Below are positions 34,190 through 43,957 of a DNA stretch of 64,000 nucleotides, piece by piece. Both the position numbers and the translations under genes were made by a program. How positions within the stretch are numbered: the stretch's first letter is position 1; every line of letters starts with the position of its first letter. This DNA comes from Cherax quadricarinatus. Taxonomy: Eukaryota; Arthropoda; Malacostraca; Decapoda; Parastacidae. The notes beneath the pieces were generated by a model. That model was not told the origin of the DNA. It did no database searches and was given only the letters and a program-made list of their open reading frames with translations. The stretch covers positions 1-64,000 of the forward strand of contig NW_027195502.1 in the NCBI RefSeq assembly GCF_038502225.1, in the 5' to 3' direction.

Positions 34190-36590
34190 TACTAGTCCCC
34201 CTGGGTTTTTCCCGGTGTATATAATCATGTATTTTCTCCCTCCCCGCGTTCCCGGGGAAAACAGGTTTTTGAAAAATTTAAAGGCCCCCCAAAATTTGGG
34301 GTTTTATCCTGTTATCTTGGGGGTGAGAGTTTCGACATTTTTTAGGTCGAAATTTCCCCCCTGCCGAAGGTTCTGTTAAAAAATTCACAATATTCAGCCT
34401 AGATAAAAACAAGTGCCGAAAAGTGTCATCATGGGCTTGGGCCCCCCTAGTTTTTAAGGTTCTCATTATCCATCCTGTCCCTTTTTGCCCGATGGTTGAT
34501 ACAATGTTATGGTCCCCGAAGGTGGGGAAACCTCCCATAATCCTCCCAGGTCTTTGACGTTGGTGTTTCGCTCTATTTTGTGGCCAGAAATTTGTTTTTG
34601 TACTCTGATGAAGATTTAATTTCCTCATGTTTACCATATCTGAGTAATTGAAATTTCTCATCGTTGGAACTTCATATTGTTTTCTGCAGCCCACTGAAAG
34701 ATTTGGTTGATGTCCGCCCTGGAGCCTTGCAGTGTCTGCAATGGAAGACACTGTCATGCAGATTCGGGTGTCATCTGCAAAGGAAGACACGGTGCTGTGG
34801 CTAACATCCTTGTCTATGTCGGATATGAGGATGAGGAACAAGATGGGGAGGCGAGTACTGTGCCTTGTGGAACAGAGCTTTTCACCGTAGCTGCCTCGGA
34901 CTTTACTCTGTTGATGACTACTCTCTGTGTTCTGTTAGTGAGGAAATTATAGATCCATCGACCGACTTTTCCTGTTATTCCTTTAGCGTGCATTTTGTTG
35001 TTTTTAGTAACTGAGGGACGACCCCCGTGTCCATGCTCCCTCTCCATAGGATGGAAAAGGCTCGTGATAGGGGCTTTTTGCAGTTCTTGATGAACACAGA
35101 GTTCCATGAGTCTGGCCCTGGGGCAGAGTGCATGGGCATGTCATTTATCGCCTGTTCGAAGTCATTTGGCGTCAGGATAACATCGGATAGGCTTGTGTTA
35201 ATCAAATTTTGTGGCTCTCTCATAAAAAATTCATTTTGATCTTCGACTCTCAGTCTGGTTAGCGGCTTGCTAAAAACTGAGTCATATTGGGACTTGAGTA
35301 GCTCACTCATTTCCTTGCTGTCATCTGTGTAGGACCCATCTTGTTTAAGTAGGGGCCCAATACTGGACGTTGTTCTCGATTTTGATTTGGCATAGGAGAA
35401 GAAATACTTTGGGTTTCTTTCGATTTCATTTATGGCTTTTAGTTCTTCCCGCGATTCCTGACTCCTAAAGGATTCTTTTAGCTTTAGTTCGATGCTTTCT
35501 ATTTCTCTGACCAGTGTCTCCCTGCGCATTTCAGATATATTGACCTCTTTTAGCCGCTCTGTTATTCTTTTCCGTTGCCTGTAAAGGGAGCGCCTGTCTC
35601 TTTCTATTTTACATCTACTCCTCCTTTTTCTTAGAGGAATAAGCCTTGTGCATACATCGAGTGCCACCGAGTTAATCTGTTCTAGGCATAAGTTTGGGTC
35701 TGTGTTGCTTAGTATATCTTCCCAGCTTATATCGGTTAGGACTTGGTTTACTTGGTCCCACTTTATGTTTTTGTTATTGAAGTTGAATTTGGTGAATGCT
35801 CCCTCGTGACTAGTCTCATTTAGTCGGTCTGGGGCTCCACGCATACATGTCTGAACCTCAATTATGTTGTGATCTGAGTATATTGTTTTTGATATGGTGA
35901 CATTTCTTATCAGATCATCATTGTTAGTGAAGATGAGGTCTAGTGTATTCTCCAGTCTAGTAGGCTCTATTATTTGCTGGTTTAAATATAATTTTGTGCA
36001 GAGATTTACAAGCTCGTGTGAGTGTGAGTTTTCATCAGAGCTGCCTCCTGGTGTTATTACTGCAACAATATTAATTGCTATATTCCTCCATTTTAGGTGC
36101 CTTAAGTTGAAGTCCCCCAGGAGCAAGATGTTGGGTGCAGGAGCTGGAAGATTTTCCAGACAGTGGTCAATTTTTAACAGCTGTTCCTGGAATTGCTGGG
36201 ATGTTGCATCCGGAGGCTTGTAGACTACCACAATGACTAGGTTTTGGTTCTCGACCTTTACTGCTAAAACTTCCACTACATCATTTGAGGCATTAAGCAG
36301 TTCTGTGCAAACAAGTGACTCTGCAATGTACTGGCCAACCCCCCCCCCCCTTTTGCCTGTTCACTCTGTCACATCTGTATAGGTTGTAACCTGGGATCCA
36401 TATTTCGTTGTCCAAGTGATCCTTTATGTGGGTCTCAGTGAAAGCCGCGAACATTGCCTTTGCCTCTGCAAGCAGTCCACGGATGAAAGGTATTTTGTTG
36501 TTTGTTGCTGGCTTTAGACCCTGTATATTTGCAAAGAAGAATGTTATCGGACTGGTGGTGTTGTTGGTACTGGGGGGGGATTTTTTTTTT
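34190..36590 (-). pseudogene. Family C ORF2: endonuclease and reverse transcriptase with central deletion
   Basis: Endonuclease blocks on the minus strand: FFFANIQGLKP (about 36,530), AFTETHIKD, the Gly run in RQKGGGGVG, LLLGDFNLRHLKW, LDLIFTNNDDL and YSDHNIIE. The reverse transcriptase starts with NPKYFFSYAKSKS, SAPGPDSWNSVFIKN and LSRAFSILW. Near 34,990-35,000 the frame jumps from the domain 1 text to KGITGKVGRWIYNFLTNRTQ, that is, to domain 3-4, so the palm A aspartate region is missing. SSVPQGTVLA and FADDT (34,767-34,781) follow. Stops and frameshifts abound below 34.7 kb. It encodes no working enzyme. Confidence 0.82.
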
Positions 36591-36596
36591 CCGGCA

Positions 36597-37762
36597 TTAG
36601 TATCTGTATCTGTTGGTTTGGAGTGGAGGCCATCGACTGTGGTTCCACTCCAGGAATGACTGGATTTGGTGTACGATTTCTGCCATTTCCTGCCAGTTTT
36701 TTTTCCTTCTTGGCACTAAAAGACCTCTCCCTCTTGAGTGGCTGTGGCTACCCAGGTTTTCCAATGGCCTGGATGTTTTGTATCTTTTTGTCCCCTTTAG
36801 ATGGTATGCCTGGCAATTTAAGTTATAGCACAGTCTTTCCTGTACTGAAGAGGTACACAGTTCAGGGTGAAAAAGCTTACAGGAAGGGAGTTTGCATTTT
36901 CCTGTTGTCATATGGGCATGGCATTTTCTAGGGTGGTCATAGTTGCACGTCCCATCTGTTTTTCCAGATTTCCCATGCCAGCAGATACCAAGTGCATAGT
37001 ATGTGCACAGGCTTGGTTTCCGTTTGCCTTGGGTTTCTGTGACTGTATTCCCTGTTGGCGCATGTTTCCCTGTCTTACTTCTATCCTCCCTAGCACCAAC
37101 AATGGAGCTCCCACCAGTTGTTTTTGGTAATATATCCTCACTATTGCTAGTGGAGTCCTCTTGTTTGCTATTTCCTGCAGTATTTCTAGTTTGCAATATT
37201 GGTTTTATCTTATCTTTGACTACACTTGTTTCCCTACTATGGCTCCTGTCCCCTATGAGGTCATTTATATGTATTCCTTCCTGCGTATAATTCCCGACTA
37301 CCTGGACAAAATCTCCAGCTTCACTATTACTGTCTCCCAGGACAGCATCTCCAGCTTCACCATTACTGTCTCCCAGGACAGCACCTCCAGCTTCACCATT
37401 ACTGTCTCCCAGGATAGCACCTCCAGTTTCACCATTACTGTCTCCCAGGACAGCACTATCTGCCCCACATTTATTGACTACCAGGACATCACCTCCAGCC
37501 TTACAGTTTGTGTCTACATGGCCAGTATCAAGGGCAGTACCATTCAGCCCAGACTTTTATGTTCCCATCTGTTGTAGAAAGCTTCCAGGTTTTCTATGAC
37601 AGCAGCTTTGATGTTGTCCTCTTTTAATACCCTTGTGATTTTAGTCCACAGATTTTCCTCATTTGGGCATACCCAAAAACACTTCCCTGTTTTAATACTG
37701 CTTGTAGCTAGTTCTTGGATATCTGCACAAGGGCACAATGGTATTGATGACTGGACAGACAT
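36597..37762 (-). pseudogene. Family C ORF1: CCCH zinc-finger protein, one frameshift
   Basis: The reading starts MSVQSSIPLCPCADIQE at 37,762 and includes KCFWVCPNEENLWTKITRVL. One frameshift lies near 37,555. After it come four near-identical 12-residue repeats (AVLGDSNGEAGG, 37,310-37,460), a charged linker and a cysteine-rich domain (about 37,030-36,800). The spacing there (CTYYALGICWHGKSGKTDGTCNYDH, RKCHAHMTTGKC, CKLFHPELC) is that of tandem CCCH RNA-binding fingers. An RGRGLLVPRRKKN basic patch follows. CCCH fingers are uncommon in LINE ORF1 proteins, where CCHC knuckles or RRM domains are usual. The role is presumably RNA binding (inference). The downstream endonuclease begins within 20 bp of its end. 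Confidence 0.78.
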
Positions 37763-38614
37763 TTTTCTTAACAAATTACTTAGACTATACAACAAACCTT
37801 GTCCTATAAAAACGAAACAGATCACAAACAAACGGCTTGGTTGCCCATGGCTAACCAGCACCATTCTGAAATCCATTGACAAGAAACACCAATATGAAAA
37901 GCAATATAGACAGGGTTTAATACACAAAGATATTCTTAAACACTATTCATCAGTTCTCACCAAAGTAATAAAGAAAGCCAAACAACTATACTACTCCAGT
38001 AGATTCACAGACACTAGAGGAGATATAAAAAAGACTTGGAAAACACTCTCTCAGATTCTAGGGACCCACAAACTGAAAAAAACAAAGAATATTGTCCTAA
38101 CTAAACCTAATGAAACACCACTACATCCAACTGACACAGCTAACAAGATAAACGACTCCTTCTCAACCATAGGATCTAATCTCGCCAATAAAATCCCACA
38201 TACCAATGCCCATGCCGGGGACTACCTAGATGGGAATTTCCCAAATTCCTTCTATCTTGCACTAATTATAAAGTCACTTGAAAACAACTCAGGGAATCTG
38301 TCTAATGTCCCACCATTACTGTACAAGCGAGCGGCCCATATCCTTTTGCATGCTATTTCATTACTTTTTAACAAATCACTAGAAACTAGCACCTTCCTGA
38401 AACTACTCAAGATGGCAAGCGTTACACCAATACAAAAAGGTGGTGACCCTACAGACTTAAACAACTATAGGCCAATATCAAACTTACCATTGCTATCCAA
38501 AATCTTTGAGAAACTCGTGCACAGGAGACTATATTCATTTATAACAGTACAAAACATACTCAACCCCTGCCAATTTGGATTCAGGAAAAATAAAAGCACT
38601 AATGATGCAACAGT
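37763..38614 (+). mobile_element. Family G-type LINE, linker and first half of reverse transcriptase
   Basis: An open frame of about 280 codons reads FLNKLLRLYNKPCPIKTKQ, PWLTSTILKSIDKK, the linker with THKLKKTKN, KINDSFSTIGSNLAN, SPPLLYKRAAHI-type text, LKMASVTPIQKGGDPTDLNN, YRPISNLPLLSKIFEKLVHR and LNPCQFGFRKNKSTNDAT. It ends at reverse transcriptase domain 3, where the I-A element begins (38,615). No stop or frameshift is present over this length, so the copy was young when interrupted. Its 3' half is not adjacent; the thumb fragment at 60,928-61,924 is the same family and orientation. Confidence 0.82.
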
Positions 38615-38616
38615 TA

Positions 38617-38627
38617 GGCCTGAGTGG
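38617..38627 (+). promoter_or_regulatory. tRNA A-box-like word at the start of I-A
   Basis: GGCCTGAGTGG, followed by TTGAGG, lies within a few bases of the 5' boundary. It resembles the A box region of serine tRNA genes (GGCCGAGTGGTTAAGG). The same word opens I-B. Confidence 0.45.
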
Positions 38628-39872
38628 TTGAGGGGAGAGGACGTGTGTGTTGAGTGAAGTCCTAGGCCTTCTATATCAGAACTGCTTATCTCACCCGACT
38701 GATAACTCATCATGCAACAAATATCGTTGGAGTGCAGCTGAATTGCTGCTGGAACTCTTATGTGTGAACTGTGACTAGTGATATACCTAGTGAAACACAA
38801 ACATCTTGATTTAAAGTGGCTGTAGGAGGCTACACCTTCACTCCACCTCGCCTCTCTCCCCTCCTTCCTCGATTTGGAACTCAGCCATTCGCCTCTATTT
38901 ACTTATGGTCTAGAGGCGGTTTTTGCCAGACCACATAAATGCTTGAGTGCCCGTGTCAGTCCTCTGTGCCGCACTCCACTCACCTTACGAATAAGTCTCC
39001 TGTGTGCCTACCTGCCTGCTACAAGCAAATATCCTAGTGGTTGTGTTAAGTGCTGCAGATTTGTTGTAACTATTTGCACGAGTGGATTTCACTGACTTAG
39101 GACATTGTGCTACCATCAGTACCTACGTAGGCTTAAAATGAGTGAGGAATGTCTGGCCTGCTGGGTGACCTTGAAAATGGCACTATAAGACTCGCATGCC
39201 ACTTACACCCATACTGCGTGTGTCCAGTGAGGTGAATGTCCCTTCCTCGACTTTCCTATTCACCGGTATCCCTTAGCTCGTCGCCATTATCTACATATGA
39301 GATAAGGGCGAGTTTAACCGATCCAGGCTAAACAGCACTCCAAGCCAGCTTGCCAAGGTCAAGTTACACTGCAGTTACATCTCTTCTGAATCCCAGAATG
39401 CCTTTGTGAACGTTCTACAGTGTTCCGACCGTACCTTCGGTGTTGTTAGAACTCTTGTGTGTGAGTTGTGACATACCTAGTGAAACACTGGAATTAGTTT
39501 TCCGTTTTGAAAGGCTAGTATCTGGTAACTCCTTCGGAGACGGCTTTTTAACTGTAACAAGCCAGAGGTTCATCTATAAACATATTAAGTTTGTGCTGAT
39601 TTATTTGTCCACAGAGTGAAAATTTGTCTGTCATTCCTAGACACGTGTGCTAGCTGTGTTAAGTGCTGCGGGTTTGGAGTAATTAACGAGTAGTGCAATA
39701 TTGGTTACTCTCGAGACGACTGTGGCCCCGTGAATGACCTTGAAAATCGCACTGCGACCCGCAGGCCACTACACCCACATTGCCTGTGTCTAGCGAGGTG
39801 AATATCCCTTCCTTGTCCCTTCTATTCACCGGTATCCTTTAGCCCATCGCCAGTGTGAAACTCCTGTCAGCT

Positions 39873-40502
39873 ATGAGTATAGCTGATGGTGTTGACGTAG
39901 ATGATAGTGAAGGCAGATTTGAAACATATTTTAGTAAACAGGCTCGGAAAAAAGAACGAGGCTTCCAGAGAAAGCTTGCTGAAAGCAATACAGTGGGCAC
40001 ACACCCTCCCAAAGCTGTCAGGTTAGATTTCCCTAACAACACTGATCAAGAGACCAAGTTTAACTGGTTTTTCGAAGCTAGTGTAAACAATCATGAGAAA
40101 ACGATCAAGTTTGTCCGCGATGAGGATAACTACGTCTGTGTGCCTAATGATTCAGCATTTATGGACAAACTTCTCACTCACGAATATGCCAACATCAAAC
40201 TCCGAGCTGCCCCACCAAGGGCACCTAAAGTGCTTATTATCATCTACAACGTCAACAAGCACTTGAATCCTCAATATCTGGCGTCAGAGCAAGTTACAAG
40301 CCCTCGTCGACTTTCCAACGGTCTGATATTAGCTGAGTGGACTGGCCAGGGGACTCTGCCATGCTATATTCATTCCCGTGGAGCCCTCAACAGACGCTAT
40401 TACATTGCATTGTACAGACCTCCTCAACGTCGATGTTATAAGTGTCAACGCTGGGGCCACATCGCCAGGAAATGCCCATCTAAGTCACACTGGTGTGCAG
40501 TC
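39873..40502 (+). pseudogene. I-A ORF1, N-terminal part
   Basis: The ATG at 39,873 was chosen because MSIADGVDVDD aligns with the start of I-B ORF1. About 210 residues follow, sharing RLDFPNNT / KLNFPDNT, FVRDEDNYVCV / FRKNTHNFVFV and YIALYRPPQRRCYKCQRWGH / YLPPKRRCYKCQHYGH with I-B. One CCHC knuckle, C-x2-C-x4-H-x4-C, is complete. The frame stops being ORF1 just after HWCA, where I-B was inserted. The remaining knuckles and the C-terminus continue at 49,446. Confidence 0.85.
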
Positions 40503-40507
40503 AGTCT

Positions 40508-40518
40508 CGGCTGAGTGG
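40508..40518 (+). promoter_or_regulatory. tRNA A-box-like word at the start of I-B
   Basis: CGGCTGAGTGG plus TTGAGGGGA differs from a serine-tRNA A box region at only a few positions. It is the first recognisable sequence of the element, matching the start of I-A. Confidence 0.45.
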
Positions 40519-43276
40519 TTGAGGGGAGTAGACGTGTGCTGGGGATCTGGACCTACTAATTCACAGGCCTACCCATTTCTCCCGACTGATAAGTCATCAT
40601 TAAAACTCCTACTGTTGGAAGACAGCTTCAGTGTTGTGAGAACTCTTATGTGCGAGCTGTGACTAAGGATATACCTAGTCAAACACTGGAAATAGTTTTC
40701 CTTTTTGCAAAGGCCCTCACAGGCCTCTGCTTCCCCTCTGCCTTTCATTTGACCTCAGCCTTTCGCCTCTATCAACATAGAGTGTAGAGGCGAATTTTGC
40801 TAGTCCACTGCTACTCGTGCCTCTCAAAATGCTCACAACTCATCGCTCTACCAACCTGAGGAATAACGACGAGTGTGCAGTCCTACGTGAGTTGGTAACC
40901 CAGGTGTCCACACACTGAAAATTCGTCTTTCACTCCAAGACACGTGTGCTAGAAATTCTGCAAGTTGGAGTGAGTAACAATCTCTACGAGTATTTCAGTG
41001 TGTGGTAACTCTTGAGAAGTCTGCCTCAGCCTGTGACCTTGAGCGAGGCACTGCATCACCTGCCTGAGACTTTCGCCCATATTGACTATGTGAAGAAAGG
41101 CGAATGTGCGTGCTCAGTTACCTCTGCTGTTCTCCTGTATCCCCAACTCTCCTCCTTTAAACTCAGCCGTTCGCCTCTATCAACGACGTGCAGTGTAGAG
41201 GTGTATTTTGCTGCCCCAATGGTACTCGACTCTCTGAGTTCCGCAAGTGCCGCAGATTTGTTGTAACTATTTGCATGAGTGGATTACGCTGACTTAGGAC
41301 ATTGTGCTACCATCAGTACCTACGTAGGCTTAAAATGAGTGAGGAATGTCTGGCCTACTGGGTGACCTTGAAAATGGCACTATAAGACCCGCATGCCACT
41401 TACACCCATACTGCGTGTGTCTAGTGAGGTGAATGTCCCTTCCTCGACTTTCCTATTCACCGGTATCCCTTAACTCGTCGCCATTATCTACATATGGGAT
41501 AAGGGCGAGTTTAGCTGATCCAGGCCAAACAACGCTCCAAGCCAGCCAGTGAAGGCCAAGGCTACATATGTTCTGAATCCCAGAATGCCTTTGTGAACGT
41601 TCTACAGTGTTCCGGCCGTACCTTCGGTGTTGTGAGAACTAGTTCTTATGTAGTGAAAATTTGTCTGTCATTCCAAGACACGTGTGCTAGATGTGTTAAG
41701 TGCTGCGGGTTTGGAGTTAACAAGTAGTACAGGGTTGGTAACTCTCGAGACGACTGTGGGCCCAGTGAATGACCTTGAAAATTGCACTGCGACCTGCAGG
41801 CCACTACACCCATATTGCCTGTGTCTAGCGAGGTGAATATCCTTTCCTTGTCCCTTCTCCTTTCTCGATTTGGAACTCAGTCGTTCGCCTCTATTTGCTT
41901 GTGGTCTAGAGGTGGTTTTTTTGCCAGACCACATGGGTGCTTGAGTGCCCGTGTCCTCTGTTCCGCACTCCGCTCATCTTGCGAGTGTCTCCTGTGTGCC
42001 TGCCTGCCTGCCTGCTGCAAGCAGGTGTCCGGGTGGTTGGCGCGGGCTTGGTGAGCACAGTCAAGCAAGCTTGAGGGCAGCACTAAAAGCTAGCCAGAAC
42101 AAGCTAAGGCAGCCTGCAGTAATAGCTGTCCTAGGGCCCAGCATGTCTGTATACGTTCTGCAGTGCTGCTGGCATACCAGTGTTTCCTGTAGTGGCTTGA
42201 GAACAATTTGACGAGCATTGCAGTGCTGACATTTTGAGCGGGACATGCCAGAGGTTTACTTATAAACATAGTAAGCTTGTGGTGATTGGCTTGTACACAG
42301 TGAACATTCATCTGTCATACGTGTGCTAGAAGTGTTAAGTGCTGCTTTCCCCAACAGTTAATTGTCATTTGTAAGCCTGTATTAAGACTTTAAAAGGCTC
42401 AGAGTGTACTTCAGTGTAGTGACTCCTTACATTTGATAAATTAGTGTAACACATGCTCTGCTCAGTGTAACTGAACTATTAAATACGGTTACATAATTAA
42501 GTTGCTTGTCCTAGTGTCATTGTTGTGTTTTCTAATACATTTTCTCGTTCAGACTGAAACTTTACTGCTAAATTCCCAGTAATATTTCAAATTGCAGTGT
42601 TCATCTGTGGTGTGAGTGTGTAACTTATGCTTTGTATTTTTACTGTGAACAAGCTTACTCCTGCATAATGTTCAGTTTCATGAATACTTTCTTACTTGAG
42701 TAATTCGGTTACCTTTCAACTGTGTTAAGCAAGAGTCAGCCTGTTAACATCTATGTTCCTTGCCATCGCATCTAGTGGGTCTAGCGCCTAGTTAAAATTG
42801 TAATAGTAACAATTTGCAATCATTATACTTCTAGTTATACATTGTGTAAATTGTTTTAGACTATTTGATCAACTGGATTGTAGTGTTTAACTTCTGATAC
42901 ACCAATTTAATGACTGCAGACACGCACTGACACATAATAAACACATTAAAACGCTGGTAACTCCAGAAGCCGGGCCTAGTGTGTGACCTTGAGAAGTTGA
43001 GTGTGTTTATTACGACCAGCGGTGTACCACTCTCACCTATATTTACATCAACAAAAGTGTATTCTAAGTGATAAAGTGTACACTTGGTGTACCTGGTAAC
43101 ACTTGTCATACATAGTAACGCGTGTGTAAGTGAGATTGTTTAGGTACTGGTTCATCTATCTACAGCTGCACACTTATGCTTGCATACATGTATAACATAG
43201 TAACGTGTGAGTTACCCAGGATGGACCAAGGAAGTCGACCAGAGTGATTTATCTCATTGTCATTGTAACATTACCT

Positions 43277-43278
<2 letters not shown>

Positions 43279-43325
<47 letters not shown>

Positions 43326-43352
43326 TTTTTTTTTATTTTTTTTTTTTTTTTT
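43279..43352 (-). repeat. Poly-T run (poly-A on the minus strand)
   Basis: About 70 T with three A. It could be the tail of a minus-strand processed insertion, but the DNA to the right shows no recognisable retroelement. Confidence 0.8.
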
Positions 43353-43555
43353 AGTAATACTGTTTACAATCTATGGTTGGGGTAAGAGGTTGTCTTCAGC
43401 ATTCATTGTGATGTCTGCTATATTATTATTTCAGTGAGGTACATTAGGTGGCAGTAGCCTGAACTAACTCAAGTGGAAGTTATCATTGAATTTGAACCTC
43501 ATGTTTAATGTGATGTATGTCAGAATTCTAATTTTATGCTCAATATTACCTACTT

Positions 43556-43556
<1 letters not shown>

Positions 43557-43641
<85 letters not shown>
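43557..43641. repeat. TC microsatellite
   Basis: About 42 uninterrupted TC units within the 5' UTR of I-B. Confidence 0.95.
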
Positions 43642-43645
<4 letters not shown>

Positions 43646-43957
43646 CATCTTTGTAATTTGTGATATGGTGTAAGACCTCGCCTGTACTATCCATTATATC
43701 ATTATATGTACCATATTATTACCACATACAAGAGGTCTCTGAGTGTGTTTTTGGTGGGGTGTGTGTCGTATTGAGTGGTGGTGGTCTGGGTTGAGTATGG
43801 TTGGAGGTGTTCATTGAACTTGAGCACTTGTGTCTTGTGATCTATTTTGGACTTCTGACTTTGTAGTGAATATTTGCTCTTGCATAAGCTATAAGGGAAA
43901 GATAAGCGAGGAATTCTTGTGTTGTGAGTCTTACACCTGATATCATCACTGGCAAAC

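Larger units (their letters stand above)
18250..34580. other. Block of suspect consensus (homopolymer-biased text)
   Basis: Throughout this block isolated bases are replaced by their neighbours, giving runs such as GGGGG, CCCCC, AAAAAA and TTTTTT. Homologous pairs show it: 63,421-64,000 against 18,868-19,440, 60,950-61,200 against 26,850-27,060, and 34,660-34,850 against 32,510-32,700. In each pair the copy in the block has alternating words turned into runs (for instance TATTGGAGTATC against TTTTGGGAAATTATC), while the homologue outside is regular. Several unrelated families are affected alike, and the change stops near 34.6 kb. ORFs and boundaries inside it should be treated with caution. 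Confidence 0.75.
33862..37762 (-). mobile_element. Family C LINE copy 1 (CCCH ORF1), internally deleted
   Basis: On the minus strand this element runs from ORF1 (ATG at 37,762) through endonuclease and reverse transcriptase to a 3' UTR ending near 33,862. The half above 34.6 kb is clean. It is compromised in three ways: homopolymer runs break the frame (12 C at 36,339-36,350, 8 G and 10 T at 36,572-36,590), ORF1 has a frameshift near 37,555, and the reverse transcriptase lacks its central part (see the ORF2 entry). At 37,762 it directly abuts a family G LINE in the opposite direction, so any 5' UTR is missing. Clade: CR1/RTE-like, not settled. Confidence 0.82.
40519..43957 (+). other. I-B 5' UTR with repeated modules
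   Basis: Three modules are shared with the I-A 5' UTR: M1 (41,865-42,040 here, 38,866-39,050 in I-A), M2 (41,250-41,645; 39,052-39,455) and M3 (41,655-41,855; 39,608-39,835). The order is M2-M3-M1 here and M1-M2-M3 in I-A. About 1.9 kb downstream of M1 is specific to I-B in this window. It contains a T-run of about 70 bases and a long TC run. No ORF is supported. Confidence 0.7.

Noticed and set aside
37161..37577. 138-codon plus-strand frame with tandem SSFTITVSQDST text
   Set aside because: This is the antisense of the 36 bp repeats in family C ORF1 on the minus strand, which has the meaningful protein.
43557..43641. CRISPR array or other regularly spaced repeats anywhere in the window
   Set aside because: All arrays are tandem without unique spacers, and the window is eukaryotic.
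43464..43694. Frame rich in Arg-Glu on the minus strand
   Set aside because: It reads through the TC microsatellite.
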